Below are positions 1-11,173 of a stretch of 64,000 bases of DNA, piece by piece. The stretch is taken from positions 716,571-780,570 of the forward strand of contig VLTH01000001.1 in the NCBI GenBank assembly GCA_008125075.1, in the 5' to 3' direction. This stretch comes from Acetivibrio alkalicellulosi (GTDB lineage Bacteria; Bacillota; Clostridia; Acetivibrionales; Acetivibrionaceae). The position numbers were made by a program, and so were the translations under genes. How positions within the stretch are numbered: the stretch's first letter is position 1; each line of letters begins with the position of its first letter. The notes below the pieces were generated by a model. That model saw only the letters and a program-made list of their open reading frames with translations. It made no database searches and had not been told where the DNA came from.

Positions 1-46
1 AGTAGATTAAAGTAGTTACGTTAAGTATATTTGAATACTTTTAGTG

Positions 47-87
47 TTTATCGCACCATATATGATTGCCATATATGGTGCGATAAA
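47..87. terminator. Perfect 18-bp hairpin downstream of the esterase gene
   Basis: An 18-nt arm at 47-64 is exactly complementary to 70-87 around a 5-nt loop. It lies about 50 bp past the stop codon of the minus-strand esterase gene and may act as its terminator. No long T-tract follows on either strand, so a bidirectional or RNA-stabilising role is equally possible. Confidence 0.5.
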
Positions 88-134
88 TAAAGAGGAAAAA
101 GTATTACATTTACAATATATAATTAACTACGTAA

Positions 135-1589
<1,455 letters not shown>

Positions 1590-1743
1590 CTAGTCCTCCC
1601 TTTTAAATTAATATATAAACATGTACATTAAATTTTTATATTCTATATTTTAATCCTATCCCTTTTGCAGGTAAAATTCTATGATTTTTATTAAAAAGAA
1701 ATTGACTTTTTTTCTATAGTTTATATTAAGAACTATTAATCAT

Positions 1744-1803
1744 TTAAGCCATAGCCTTGCAATTTTTAAACTAAAATTTAAAAAATACAAGGCTATGGCT
1801 TAA
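1744..1803. terminator. 16-bp inverted repeat between two minus-strand genes
   Basis: Arms 1744-1759 and 1788-1803 (core AAGCCATAGCCTTG and its complement) are perfect and enclose a 28-nt AT-rich loop. It lies about 70 bp downstream of the substrate-binding-protein gene. It is a likely transcription end or mRNA 3' structure, although no clear U-tract follows. Confidence 0.5.
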
Positions 1804-1871
1804 GAATTAACTCAATGTTTTTGCCATTTTTTCTGATTTTGTATGGATTAAGAGTAAGAGTAATCAATTAT

Positions 1872-3053
1872 TTAATAGACTTCATCAATAACGATGACCA
1901 GCTCAAATGGAAGCTTATAGTTGATTTTTTTTGCTACATGGGAGTTTAATGTTATTTTAGGTGTACTTTGATAGGATTGATCTAAGTCACGAAGATTGAC
2001 TCCTTGCAAACTCTTGACTATTGTATGGGCACCGAAACGGCCCACGTTGATTGTGTCCATTACTGAAACGGTTATTAGAGCACCATTTTCTACTTCTGAG
2101 CTACCTAATTGAGATAAAACAGGTATATTCTTTTCATAAAAAGGCTTCAACAATTCAGGGAGTCTTTGACTATCTATAGATGCTATTGTAATATACATTG
2201 CATCTACATTTTGTGATAAGTATTCATAAGCAGTTTTTAGATTTTCATAATAAGCTAGAAACTCTTCTGATGTTAATGGTTCGGTTACATGTTGTTTAAT
2301 TATTGTGAAATTTTTCTCCTTAGATAGAGATTCCAATTCATTAATTGCCGAATAAATTCTTGCAATATCTGAATCTTCGTATACAACTCCAAGTTTTTTA
2401 AATTTAAACATATCATAAAATGCACTGATTTGACGATTAAATCTATATTCATCCATGTGAGCCCATACATTATCTTTGCCTGAATCTTCAACAGAATCAA
2501 TAATTCCTGAACTTACTGCATTTGACGCGGCAAAAACAAATATGTTAGTATTTTTCAAATTATTACTTAAGAGATTACCAGCTGCTGTACCCATAACAAT
2601 AATGAAATCAAGATCATTATGGGCATTATATTTTTGAATGATATGAGTACTATCAGTTTCCTTTAAGTTATAAAAGGATGAGGAATCAAATTCTAAATAT
2701 GGACTAACATCATTTGAAGATAACCAGTTCCAGATTATTCTACTGTCATCATGTTTTAAAATGGTATTTAATTGGGGTGAATCTTCAATCCACCCTAACT
2801 CCTGAAAACCACGGATAATAGCTACCAGTGTTTCAGTAAATATAATAAAAGATTCACTTTCCAAATAACCTACCTTCCATTTGTTGCCGTCATCTTTTTT
2901 TATACCACTATCATTTAATGTACTAGATATATTTATAGAGGATATATAATTTTCATCATTAGAAATGGTGACATTATTTAACAAAGGCACAATTGTTCCA
3001 ATTACTATTAATAGTGAAAGAACTAGAATGATATTAGTAAATACTCTATTCAT
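1872..3053 (-). CDS. ABC_sub_bind family (periplasmic-binding-like) membrane-anchored protein
   Basis: 393 residues with one N-terminal hydrophobic segment (about 7-27) that probably anchors it outside the membrane; no lipobox is seen. The body matches the ABC_sub_bind family (PF04392): a KVGYLESE strand, a region ending FQELGW, the DFIIVMGTAAGNLL segment followed by IFVFAAS, and a second half with KLGVVYEDSD. Proteins of this family bind small ligands and often occur without a transporter. Here no ABC permease or ATPase is adjacent. Instead it lies about 100 bp downstream of a GNAT gene and a sensor-MFS gene on the same strand, so a role in sensing or delivering a ligand to that system is inferred. 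Ligand unknown. Confidence 0.8.
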   Translation of the reverse strand: MNRVFTNIILVLSLLIVIGTIVPLLNNVTISNDENYISSINISSTLNDSGIKKDDGNKWKVGYLESESFIIFTETLVAIIRGFQELGWIEDSPQLNTILKHDDSRIIWNWLSSNDVSPYLEFDSSSFYNLKETDSTHIIQKYNAHNDLDFIIVMGTAAGNLLSNNLKNTNIFVFAASNAVSSGIIDSVEDSGKDNVWAHMDEYRFNRQISAFYDMFKFKKLGVVYEDSDIARIYSAINELESLSKEKNFTIIKQHVTEPLTSEEFLAYYENLKTAYEYLSQNVDAMYITIASIDSQRLPELLKPFYEKNIPVLSQLGSSEVENGALITVSVMDTINVGRFGAHTIVKSLQGVNLRDLDQSYQSTPKITLNSHVAKKINYKLPFELVIVIDEVY

Positions 3054-3153
3054 TATTTATCACCTCATTAACTAAAAAAAAACTAATATCTTATGGATTT
3101 TAAAAACAAATAACTGGTCAGCTGGCGTTTCAAAAAATCTAATCTAATGATTA

Positions 3154-3894
3154 TCATATAATTTTTGAAAACAGAATTATTATATTGTTATTTTTATCTT
3201 TTTTAAGAGAAAAACCTCTATAGCCATTTTCCAAAAGATGTTTTTGTTTTGTATAATCAGTGTTTAAAACTTCAACAACCTGACTTTTATCAAGTAATTG
3301 TTCATATGAAAAATCTTTATATGCTATATACCGATTCCAGTTATTGTACATTTTAGTTAGTTTGACAATGTTAAGACCAAGAGAGGTTATTGTTTGAATG
3401 CTAGGAAAGTTATGGGGAGATACTGTTGTAAACAAATAGCGTTTTTGGTGTGTTATTTTTGATCTTTCAATAAGAATAGTAGCTAATTTTTGCTGCATTT
3501 TATGTCCACGTAAATCAGAATGAACAAGAGCCATTTCAAATTGCTCAACCTGACTTAAGGAATAGGCATCAAACCCAAGTTCTTTTGCCATGTTTATATT
3601 ATCAGGCACATTCCAAAGTAGAGAACAGCAGGCTCTTAATTCACCAGATATAAATGTACCTAATGAATCTCCATTTCCATCAAGTATAAAGCTTAATTCG
3701 TCATTTGTTAAAGCAACAGCAAGTTCTGATAGTCCAAGATTTTTTAAAATAGAATCTTGTAAAATCATAATATCTGTTAAATCATCAGTATTAAGTAGCC
3801 TAATAACATATGGTTTTTCAATTCCGTTAATTAATGTAATTGTACCTCTTTCTATAACGTCAGTACTAAAATCTGAATCAATTTTAATAAGCAT
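3154..3894 (-). CDS. GNAT-family N-acetyltransferase
   Basis: 246 residues. The acetyl-CoA-binding motif A is visible at residues 124-141 (VHSDLRGHKMQQKLATIL), followed by a strand and helix (FTTVSPHNFPSIQTITSLG) typical of GNAT motif B, where Asn-Phe-Pro-Ser replaces the usual N-x-x-A/S. It is preceded by the sensor-MFS gene (about 90 bp gap) and followed by the ABC_sub_bind gene (about 100 bp gap), all on the minus strand and probably co-transcribed. The acetylated substrate cannot be named. A small-molecule substrate exported by, or sensed with, the neighbouring MFS protein is one possibility. Confidence 0.8.
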   Translation of the reverse strand: MLIKIDSDFSTDVIERGTITLINGIEKPYVIRLLNTDDLTDIMILQDSILKNLGLSELAVALTNDELSFILDGNGDSLGTFISGELRACCSLLWNVPDNINMAKELGFDAYSLSQVEQFEMALVHSDLRGHKMQQKLATILIERSKITHQKRYLFTTVSPHNFPSIQTITSLGLNIVKLTKMYNNWNRYIAYKDFSYEQLLDKSQVVEVLNTDYTKQKHLLENGYRGFSLKKDKNNNIIILFSKII

Positions 3895-3984
3895 ATATGC
3901 ACTCCTTTTTTATAAATTTTAAAAATGTTATAATCCGAGGGAAGTGATTTTAGAAAAAATTAAGTTTTTAAAAAGTTGATGAAA

Positions 3985-6240
3985 TCAAGAGATGGAACTT
4001 TTGCGACTAGTGGAAGTGTTATAAAATGAAAATAAAACAAGTAGCACAAAAAAGAGTAAAACCATTATGCCTACACCTGTTCTAATACCTAATGTCATAG
4101 CCAAACCAAAAATTATAGGGCCTGCTATTCTACTTATGTTTACTAATATGCTAAAGTAGGCTATTCGCTGGTTAATTTCCATGTCTTTTACTCCTTTAGA
4201 GTTTAAGAAATAAGTAGTTTTTAGAGAAACGCCAAAACTTTCAGCAATTCCAAGCATAGCAAGTGTAACAAATGCAGATGTAATTGTTCCGAAAAAGACA
4301 AATAGTAATAAGGCAACTAATACAATAGCCATACTGTAAATTACTCCTGAAGTATTACTTGTTTTTTTAGTTAAAAATTTTGTTAATATTGGACCAAAGT
4401 ATATTATTATAAGACCATTTAGTAAAAAGCCACGACTAATATCGCTTTGATACAAGCCCTGTGCTGATGCAAATAATGGAAACAAGTAATCTAAGAAGGC
4501 GCTGGTTATGAAAAAAGGTATAAATATTCCTATTAAGAAAAATAAGGATTTTTTGTCACTTAGAAAAATAGCTAGCTTTTTTATAGAGTTTTCTCTAGTT
4601 TCATAAAGGGTTTTAATTTTAAATTCAGACATTGAATTGCATACAAAAAATAATGGCACAAAAGCAATAAGGGCAGATAAAACAAATACTATACTATAGC
4701 CTATTTGATCTGCTAACATCCCACCTACAACAGCACCGCAGTTTAATCCAGCTATAGCACCGGCTGAAAAAGCAGCTATTCCTAAACTGGTCTGAGGCAT
4801 AGATGCTACTAGACTACGCATTGTCATTAGAAAAAAGCCAAGACCAAGTCCTGAAATTGCCCTTGAAATAATAAATAAAGAGGGATTAAAACTATATGCG
4901 GACATAATGTTTCCCATTATTAGAAAAAAACCACCTGTATAAAATACTTTTTGCCAACCAATCCTATGTATAAGCATGCCTGATATAATAATAGCCAATA
5001 CGCCACCAAGCATTTCAGAAGAAAGTGGCAGGCCTAATACAACATCCTTAGAGATTCCTAAGATAGGACTATATATTTGACGCATTACAATAGGAATAAA
5101 GGTAAGTGGAATAAATGCAGAAAAATATACGAAAAAGGACAAAGTGCGCATTAAGTTGTGGCCATTTTCACGTTCAATGATAGTTTTATTAGCGGTTTTG
5201 ATTTTGGTGCTATTTTTTTTAAGAAGAAGAATTATTAAATATATCATTTCTACCATAAATATTAATGCTACTATTAAAACAGTAATCATATCAAATAAAA
5301 TTCTATTCATTTGTTTTCTTATGTAATCATTTGAAATATGAACTATTACTGTGTCATTTTCTTTTATTATTCTTTGAATTTGAGGCAAACTATTTTGTAT
5401 AGACTCAAGATAGTTTTCAAATCCCTCTATATTATCTAATGATAGAGATTTGGCATTTATATTTTCAATATTAGTTTGAATAATATTTTGAACAAACCTT
5501 TTACTTGTATGAGCCATATTGAGATAAGCATCTTTAAATAATGTATAATTAACGATACTGTAAGAAATTTGTGCAGTCCCTATTATAACTAGAAGTATAG
5601 TCATAAGCTTCTTTTTGCTTATGTTTAAGTTATCATAAAGTAGTTTGGATTTGTGAAAAATAATAGTTAGAATTATCATTGATAATATTATAATGGCTAT
5701 TAATATATTTATAAGTTTTAGTGTAAGAGAACTATTCCAACTCATAAATAATTTTTCAGGAAAGATCATCATTAGAGTTGCTATATGTTTAGAGTCCTTC
5801 TTGATTCCTATAAAAATATACCCGTGTTCCTTATAAATTCTATAGCTTAATTGTTCAGTAATAGTGTTTTCCGTAAAAGAAGATGTTTTATGAAGTTCTT
5901 CGGGAAGAAATTTATCATTTACAAAACCATTTATATCATACAGTATTTCACCTTCTAGTGAAACAACAAATACTTCTTTTAATTCAGGTATAATATTATG
6001 AAGTTTAATCAGGGTATCATTCATTCCATAGTAATTGTCAATAGGCTTACCATAGAAAAGAGCATATTCAATGTTTCGAACTAGCTCTTGACCTGCAACT
6101 GAATAGGTGCTTGTAAGTACACGATTGTAGTTATCAGTAAACGTCATGTAATTTATCAAGCCAGAAAATGTCATAATAACTAAAAGTAAAAATGCAACTA
6201 ATACATAGACTTTAATTGAAGATAATATTTTTTTTATCAT
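3985..6240 (-). CDS. MFS transporter fused to two N-terminal extracytoplasmic sensor-like segments
   Basis: I place the start at ATG 6240 because AAGGTGGA (6251-6258) precedes it by 10 nt; an upstream in-frame ATG at 6288 lacks such a site. The protein has about 751 residues. A transmembrane helix (about 8-30) is followed by an extracellular region to about 170, a helix pair (about 175-196 and 212-233), a second short extracellular region to about 315 and another helix. A 12-helix major facilitator domain occupies about 365-750, with the RAISGLGLG and GGMLADQIGYSIVF signatures. Ordinary MFS transporters have about 400 residues, so the first half is an added sensory module resembling Cache/histidine-kinase-type input segments. 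No kinase, HAMP or phosphatase domain is visible. It heads the GNAT and ABC_sub_bind gene group. Confidence 0.8.
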   Translation of the reverse strand: MIKKILSSIKVYVLVAFLLLVIMTFSGLINYMTFTDNYNRVLTSTYSVAGQELVRNIEYALFYGKPIDNYYGMNDTLIKLHNIIPELKEVFVVSLEGEILYDINGFVNDKFLPEELHKTSSFTENTITEQLSYRIYKEHGYIFIGIKKDSKHIATLMMIFPEKLFMSWNSSLTLKLINILIAIIILSMIILTIIFHKSKLLYDNLNISKKKLMTILLVIIGTAQISYSIVNYTLFKDAYLNMAHTSKRFVQNIIQTNIENINAKSLSLDNIEGFENYLESIQNSLPQIQRIIKENDTVIVHISNDYIRKQMNRILFDMITVLIVALIFMVEMIYLIILLLKKNSTKIKTANKTIIERENGHNLMRTLSFFVYFSAFIPLTFIPIVMRQIYSPILGISKDVVLGLPLSSEMLGGVLAIIISGMLIHRIGWQKVFYTGGFFLIMGNIMSAYSFNPSLFIISRAISGLGLGFFLMTMRSLVASMPQTSLGIAAFSAGAIAGLNCGAVVGGMLADQIGYSIVFVLSALIAFVPLFFVCNSMSEFKIKTLYETRENSIKKLAIFLSDKKSLFFLIGIFIPFFITSAFLDYLFPLFASAQGLYQSDISRGFLLNGLIIIYFGPILTKFLTKKTSNTSGVIYSMAIVLVALLLFVFFGTITSAFVTLAMLGIAESFGVSLKTTYFLNSKGVKDMEINQRIAYFSILVNISRIAGPIIFGLAMTLGIRTGVGIMVLLFFVLLVLFSFYNTSTSRKSSIS

Positions 6241-6756
6241 ATAAATAAATTCCACCTTAATTATTAAAAAGTAAGTATTAAATTTCAAGCTTTGAATAGT
6301 TTGTTATCACAAAGTTACAAAATAATTGTGAAAAATGCTATTTTTGATTTAATTAATTTTATAAAAAACAAATTTTTTACTTGGAAGTATTTCTATGAAC
6401 ATTAGAAGAAGCTTTATTCTAGAAATACTATTCTCACAATTAGGCTAAATGAAAGGGTCGTTAAATTTTAGAAAACTCCATTATATATATCGGATTATAT
6501 TGTAATAAATTTAATATATTTAATGAAAAAAATGCTAAAGTCATTACTAAGGAATGCCTTAGAAATAACTTCATATTCTCAACATTCCTTAAAAATTCTC
6601 TTGTCCTTATGTAAAGGAGATAAATCATTAAAAAATGTCATAGGTAAAAATAAATATCATGAAGAAAATACAATATAAAAGGTTTATTATTGTAATATAC
6701 TTTTTATTTTAATCAATTAAAAGTAAATAAATATGTTATTATAGAGGTGTTTTAAA
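6241..6756. other. Intergenic region between divergent sensor-MFS gene and leuB
   Basis: About 516 bp holding both divergent promoters. An inverted repeat, TATTTCTA ... TAGAAATA, lies around 6388-6425. A 51-codon reading frame at 6523-6678 encodes a short peptide rich in leucine near its start (MLKSLL, then SLKILLSL). It has no good ribosome-binding site, so I do not call it a gene. No T-box specifier or antiterminator motif was recognised. Confidence 0.4.
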
Positions 6757-7857
6757 ATGGGTAAATATAAAATTGCAGTACTACCAGGTGATGGTATAGG
6801 TCCAGATGTAACAGAACAGGCCGTTAAAGTTATACATACTTTAGCAGAAAAATATAATCATGAATTTGAAATGTTAGAAGGAGTGATAGGTGGATGTGCT
6901 ATAGATAAACATGGTGATCCTTTGCCTACACAAACTGTTGATCTTTGTAAATCTTGTGATTCGGTACTATTAGGAGCGGTGGGAGGTCCTAAGTGGGACA
7001 ATCTTCCTGGAGATAAAAGACCTGAGGCTGGTCTTTTGGGAATTCGCTCAAAGCTTGGTTTATATGCAAATCTTAGACCTGCAATAATATACTCTGCTTT
7101 AAAAGATGCTTCTCCTTTAAAATCTGAGATAATAGAAGACGGGATTGACATTATGGTTGTTAGAGAACTAACAGGTGGTATGTACTTTGGAGAAAGAGGA
7201 AGAGTACAAACTGAGAACATGGGAGAGGCTGCATTTGACACAGAGAAATACAGTGTATTAGAAGTTGAGAGAATTGTTAGGCTTGCATTTGAGACAGCAT
7301 CTAAAAGGGGAAAGAAGCTAATGTCTGTAGATAAAGCAAATGTACTTGAAAGTTCAAGGCTTTGGAGAGAAATTGTAATACAAATATCTAAAGACTATCC
7401 AGAAATTGAGCTTAGTCATATGTATGTTGATAATGCTGCTATGCAGCTTGTTAGGGATCCAAAACAGTTTGATGTTATAGTAACAACTAATATTTTTGGC
7501 GATATACTATCAGATGAGGCTTCAATGATTACTGGGTCTATAGGCATGTTGCCGTCAGCAAGTTTAGGAGATGGAACATTTGGTCTTTATGAACCTATTC
7601 ATGGTTCAGCGCCTGATATTGCGGGACAGAATAAAGCAAATCCAATAGCAACTATTCTTTCTGTAGCAATGATGATGAGATATTCATTTGGCTTAACTAA
7701 AGAGGCAGAGGAAATAGAAAATGCTGTTGTAAATGTACTGGAACAAGGTTATAGAACAGGTGATATTGCATCTTCTGGCACAAAAGTTATTGGAACTTGT
7801 GAAATGGGAAATCTAATTCAATCAGAAATAATGGATAAAAAACATAGAAACATATAA
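6757..7857 (+). CDS. leuB: 3-isopropylmalate dehydrogenase
   Basis: 366 residues, the usual length. It oxidises and decarboxylates 3-isopropylmalate with NAD+ in leucine biosynthesis, in the cytoplasm. Family signatures are clear: the N-terminal [12 protein letters not shown], the substrate segment GLYANLRPA, the [10 protein letters not shown] loop, and the C-terminal [13 protein letters not shown] and [13 protein letters not shown] motifs. AGAGGTG precedes the ATG. The gene is alone here, without leuA, leuC or leuD. The 120-bp gap to the next gene suggests that it is not part of the sugar-phosphate cluster that follows. Confidence 0.97.
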   Translation: MGKYKIAVLPGDGIGPDVTEQAVKVIHTLAEKYNHEFEMLEGVIGGCAIDKHGDPLPTQTVDLCKSCDSVLLGAVGGPKWDNLPGDKRPEAGLLGIRSKLGLYANLRPAIIYSALKDASPLKSEIIEDGIDIMVVRELTGGMYFGERGRVQTENMGEAAFDTEKYSVLEVERIVRLAFETASKRGKKLMSVDKANVLESSRLWREIVIQISKDYPEIELSHMYVDNAAMQLVRDPKQFDVIVTTNIFGDILSDEASMITGSIGMLPSASLGDGTFGLYEPIHGSAPDIAGQNKANPIATILSVAMMMRYSFGLTKEAEEIENAVVNVLEQGYRTGDIASSGTKVIGTCEMGNLIQSEIMDKKHRNI

Positions 7858-7976
7858 TAATATAATAACTTAATATTAGTGTGAAGTTGATTTAAAATAT
7901 GCACCCCAAAGCTAAATGTGACTTTACAAATAGAAATTATTACATTAAAATATGGATATGAAATGAGGTGTGTAAA

Positions 7977-8897
7977 ATGAATTTATATAATACAGATGAA
8001 GTATCGGTAGAACAAGTAAGAACGGTAGCTAATGGTATACGAAGAAGGGTTCTAGAACACACCATATTAAATAAAGGCGGATATTTAAGTCAGGCTTGTT
8101 CTTCAGCGGAGATTTTTGCTGTTCTATACACGAAGATTTTAAAATTAAGCAAATTAAAAGCACCTATTGTACCTAAACCCTTTCCAGGAGTTCCAGGGCC
8201 TTTAAACAAAGACTATTTTACAGGGGAGAGCTATCATGGAGAGAAGGGGGCGGCTTATGACCGGTTCTATCTTTCACCATCTCAATATTCTCTTGTGATG
8301 TATACGGCACTTATTGAAGTGGGAAGGATGTCAGAGAATGGACTTTCTGATTTTAATAAAGATGGAAGTTCATTGGAAATGATAGGAGCTGAGCATTCTC
8401 CAGGGATGGGTCTTATGGGTGGATCTCTTGGTCAGTGCATTAGTCAAGCAGCTGGTATTGCACTTTCTCGAAAATTAAAAGGTGAAGAGGGAAGAGTTTT
8501 TGTTTTTTTATCGGACGGAGAATGCCAGAGTGGACAATTTTGGGAAGCGGTTCAGTGTATGGCTTATCATAAGCTTGATAATATGGTAATGTATGTTGAT
8601 GTCAATGGATATCAATGTGATGGGAAAACCTCAACGGTCATGAATCTTGAACCCTTTGATAAACGATTAGAAGCATTTGGAGCAAGAGTGTTTCGTGTGC
8701 ATGGGCATGATATAGAACGATTGGCAGCTTTGGGAAAACAAAAACCAGATGGTCGCCCATTATTTATTTTAGCAGACACATGTCCCTATAAAGGAATTGG
8801 TATATTAAAGACAAGAGAACCTAAATTTCACTATGTTAGGTTCACAAAAGATGAGGAAATCAAAGATTACCATCTGGCATTAGAGAAGATGAAATGA
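7977..8897 (+). CDS. Transketolase N-terminal (TPP-binding) half
   Basis: 306 residues from ATG 7977, chosen because GAGGTG (7965-7970) is 6 nt upstream; a GTG at 7968 lies inside that site. It encodes only the pyrophosphate-binding half of a transketolase. The TPP signature is SDGECQSGQFWEA followed by VDVN, and the preceding GGSLGQCISQAAGIA helix is typical. Its partner half is encoded at 10154-11161, separated by the isomerase gene mtnA, so the two chains presumably form one enzyme. Split transketolases occur in many anaerobes and also serve special pentose routes, such as apulose-4-phosphate transketolase. The tight link with mtnA and a RuBisCO-like gene argues for a dedicated pathway role rather than the housekeeping pentose phosphate pathway. 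Substrate is inferred only. Confidence 0.93.
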   Translation: MNLYNTDEVSVEQVRTVANGIRRRVLEHTILNKGGYLSQACSSAEIFAVLYTKILKLSKLKAPIVPKPFPGVPGPLNKDYFTGESYHGEKGAAYDRFYLSPSQYSLVMYTALIEVGRMSENGLSDFNKDGSSLEMIGAEHSPGMGLMGGSLGQCISQAAGIALSRKLKGEEGRVFVFLSDGECQSGQFWEAVQCMAYHKLDNMVMYVDVNGYQCDGKTSTVMNLEPFDKRLEAFGARVFRVHGHDIERLAALGKQKPDGRPLFILADTCPYKGIGILKTREPKFHYVRFTKDEEIKDYHLALEKMK

Positions 8898-8926
8898 TTA
8901 TTAAAGTAGTAGGAAGTTATTTTTTG

Positions 8927-9045
8927 CAATGAACAACGAGGATCTTTTAGAATATGTAAAAGAACATGAACTTTTTTAAAGTTTCGAGGATCAGAAAATC
9001 GACAATGGGAATTTGAAATATATTCGACATAGTGAAATCATTTGA
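8927..9045 (+). pseudogene. Possible short coding remnant between tkN and mtnA
   Basis: The frame opening at ATG 8931 reads MNNEDLLEYVKEHELF, then TAA, and continues in the same frame with SFEDQKIDNGNLKYIRHSEII before TGA. The single stop inside a plausible amphipathic sequence suggests a decayed small gene or gene end. No family was recognised. It may simply be chance coding in a 163-bp gap. Confidence 0.3.
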
Positions 9046-9060
9046 AGGAGAGGGATAATA

Positions 9061-10152
9061 TTGAATGAACAAATTCAAAATCCATTACACATTTCATCAG
9101 TTTATTTAGATGATGTGGAAAATGAACTTGTTATTTTAGATCAGACGCTTTTACCCAACGAAAAGAAATTCCTAAGACTTAAGGCTTTAGAGGAAATTGT
9201 TGAAGCCATTGTATTTCTTCGCGTGAGAGGAGCACCTGCTATTGGGATTGCAGCGGCCTTTGGGGTGTATGTATCTACTTTTTATGATAAATCTCTACCT
9301 TTTAATAATTTGAAAGAGAAATTTTTTTACTGCAAAGAAAAGATTGCAGCATCAAGGCCTACGGCGGTAAATTTGTTTTGGGCACTTGAGAGGATGAAAG
9401 AAAAATTTTTATCACATGAAAGCTTATGTGAGAACGAAATAAAAAAGGCACTAAAAGAGGAAGCAAACCTTATTAAGAAAGAGGATGAAATAGTTTGCAG
9501 ATCTATCGGTGAGTACGGACTATCTCTATTAAAGCCAGGCGGCTTTGTTATGACCCACTGCAACCCTGGTTCTATTGCGACGGCGAAATATGGAACGGCT
9601 TTAGCTCCACTTTATTTGGCAAAAGAAAAGGGGATTGACGTTGGCGTGTTTGCCTGTGAAACAAGACCCTTATTACAAGGTGCAAGATTGACTTCTTGGG
9701 AACTTAGTGAGGCAGGAATCGATGTAACTCTAATTTGCGACAACATGGCTTCTATTGTTATGAAAGAGGGAAAAATTCAGGCAGTATTGGTGGGGTGTGA
9801 TCGTATTGCAAAAAACGGAGATACTGCAAATAAAATTGGAACCTCTGGTCTTGCAATTTTAGCTAAGCATTACAATATACCTTTTTATGTTTTTTCACCC
9901 ATATCTACTATTGATTTTAGCATAGAAAGCGGAGAAGAGATTCAGATTGAAATTCGGAATCCAAAGGAAATAACAAGCCAATGGTATGAAAAACCAATGG
10001 CTCCCATTGAGGTGAAAGTATATAATCCAGCATTTGATGTGACGGATAACAGTCTTATTACAGCGATTATAACAGAAAATGGAATTGCGTATCCTCCATT
10101 TAAAGAAAACTTAGAAAAAATAATTCAAGTAAATGGGAAAGTAGAGGTGTGA
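9061..10152 (+). CDS. mtnA: S-methyl-5-thioribose-1-phosphate isomerase-like protein (MtnA family)
   Basis: 363 residues with a TTG start, supported by GGAGAGG about 7 nt upstream. The family converts aldose-1-phosphates such as 5-methylthioribose-1-phosphate to 1-phosphoketoses such as methylthioribulose-1-phosphate; close relatives include ribose-1,5-bisphosphate isomerase and eIF2B-like proteins. Key residues are present: RVRGAPAIG, the catalytic cysteine in THCNPGS (Cys167) and the catalytic aspartate in CDRIAKNGD (Asp247). The stop codon overlaps the region of the next gene's GTG start with one base between them, so the two are translationally coupled. No methylthioribose kinase or MTA phosphorylase gene is in the window, so the true substrate remains open. 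Confidence 0.92.
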   Translation: MNEQIQNPLHISSVYLDDVENELVILDQTLLPNEKKFLRLKALEEIVEAIVFLRVRGAPAIGIAAAFGVYVSTFYDKSLPFNNLKEKFFYCKEKIAASRPTAVNLFWALERMKEKFLSHESLCENEIKKALKEEANLIKKEDEIVCRSIGEYGLSLLKPGGFVMTHCNPGSIATAKYGTALAPLYLAKEKGIDVGVFACETRPLLQGARLTSWELSEAGIDVTLICDNMASIVMKEGKIQAVLVGCDRIAKNGDTANKIGTSGLAILAKHYNIPFYVFSPISTIDFSIESGEEIQIEIRNPKEITSQWYEKPMAPIEVKVYNPAFDVTDNSLITAIITENGIAYPPFKENLEKIIQVNGKVEV

Positions 10153-10153
10153 T

Positions 10154-11161
10154 GTGGAAATTAATTCTAGAGTACATGCCAATAATTTATTAAAATGGGC
10201 AAAAGATAAAAAAGAAGTGGTTGTACTATCGGCAGACCTTACTAGTTCAACAGAAATTGATGCTTTTCGGGACACTTACCCAGATCGTTTTTTTTCCATG
10301 GGCATTGCCGAACAAAATATGTTAAGTTTTGCGGGAGGTATGGCAAGGGAGGGGTTTGTCCCTTTTGTCCACACCTTTGCGGTTTTTATATATCGTCGAG
10401 CATATGATCAAATAGCAATGTCAGTGGCATACCCAAATTTGCCTGTCAAGATGTTTGGATTTTTGCCTGGCATTATGACACCAGGAGGAGCTACCCATCA
10501 AGCCATTGAAGACATTTCTGTGATGCGCTCCCTTCCAAATATGACTATTTTAGAATGTGGTGATGCCACTGAAGTTGAATCAGTGTTAGATGTTGCGATG
10601 GAAGTGAATGGCCCTGTATATATAAGAATGTTAAGGGGCGAGATACCTAGGTTGTTTTCTCAAAATGAACCGATGAGACTAAATCAAGTAAGGGTACTAT
10701 CTAAAGGCAATGACATTACCATTATTTCATCTGGGATTTGTACAGAGGAAGCCATGAGAGCAACGACAGTATTAAAATCAAAAGGAGTATCAATTAACCA
10801 CCTTCATATTTCTACGTTAAAACCATTTGATGACAATCATGTAATGGATGCCATTGCCAGTGCGAAATTTGGGGTGATTACCATGGAGAATCATTCTGTT
10901 ATTGGAGGACTTGGAACCATAATAAATGAGATAATTGCAAAGAGTGGCATGCAAAAAAAGGTTACCAACATTGGGATAAAAGACACCTTTATCCATGGTG
11001 CAAGTAAGCAATATCTCATGAAGGAGTATGGTCTTGATGCTATGGCACTAATTCATGAGGTGGAATCAATGATGGGCAGCAGCTATGATATTAAAGAAAA
11101 TGAATTGAAAGAGGCGTTTATTGCAGCTGTACATAGTGAAGCAAAGCCAGAAGCGCTATAA
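10154..11161 (+). CDS. Transketolase C-terminal (pyrimidine-binding plus C domain) half
   Basis: 335 residues from GTG 10154, one base after the mtnA stop, with AGAGGTG at 10143-10149. It contains the pyrimidine-binding domain of transketolases, with the catalytic glutamate expected in GIAEQNM (about residue 51), followed by AFVPFVHTFAVFI-like and GVTHQ-like (here GGATHQAIEDISVMR) segments and a C-terminal domain with ITMENHSVIGGLG. Together with the product at 7977-8897 it should form a complete TPP-dependent transketolase or related C2-transfer enzyme. The 12-nt gap to the RuBisCO-like gene and one-base gap to mtnA show co-transcription. Confidence 0.93.
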   Translation: MEINSRVHANNLLKWAKDKKEVVVLSADLTSSTEIDAFRDTYPDRFFSMGIAEQNMLSFAGGMAREGFVPFVHTFAVFIYRRAYDQIAMSVAYPNLPVKMFGFLPGIMTPGGATHQAIEDISVMRSLPNMTILECGDATEVESVLDVAMEVNGPVYIRMLRGEIPRLFSQNEPMRLNQVRVLSKGNDITIISSGICTEEAMRATTVLKSKGVSINHLHISTLKPFDDNHVMDAIASAKFGVITMENHSVIGGLGTIINEIIAKSGMQKKVTNIGIKDTFIHGASKQYLMKEYGLDAMALIHEVESMMGSSYDIKENELKEAFIAAVHSEAKPEAL

Positions 11162-11173
11162 AAGGAGAATACT

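Noticed and set aside
7858..7976. SAM or other riboswitch upstream of the methylthio-sugar-like cluster
   Set aside because: The 119-bp spacer has no recognisable SAM-box core or strong hairpin with a U-tract.
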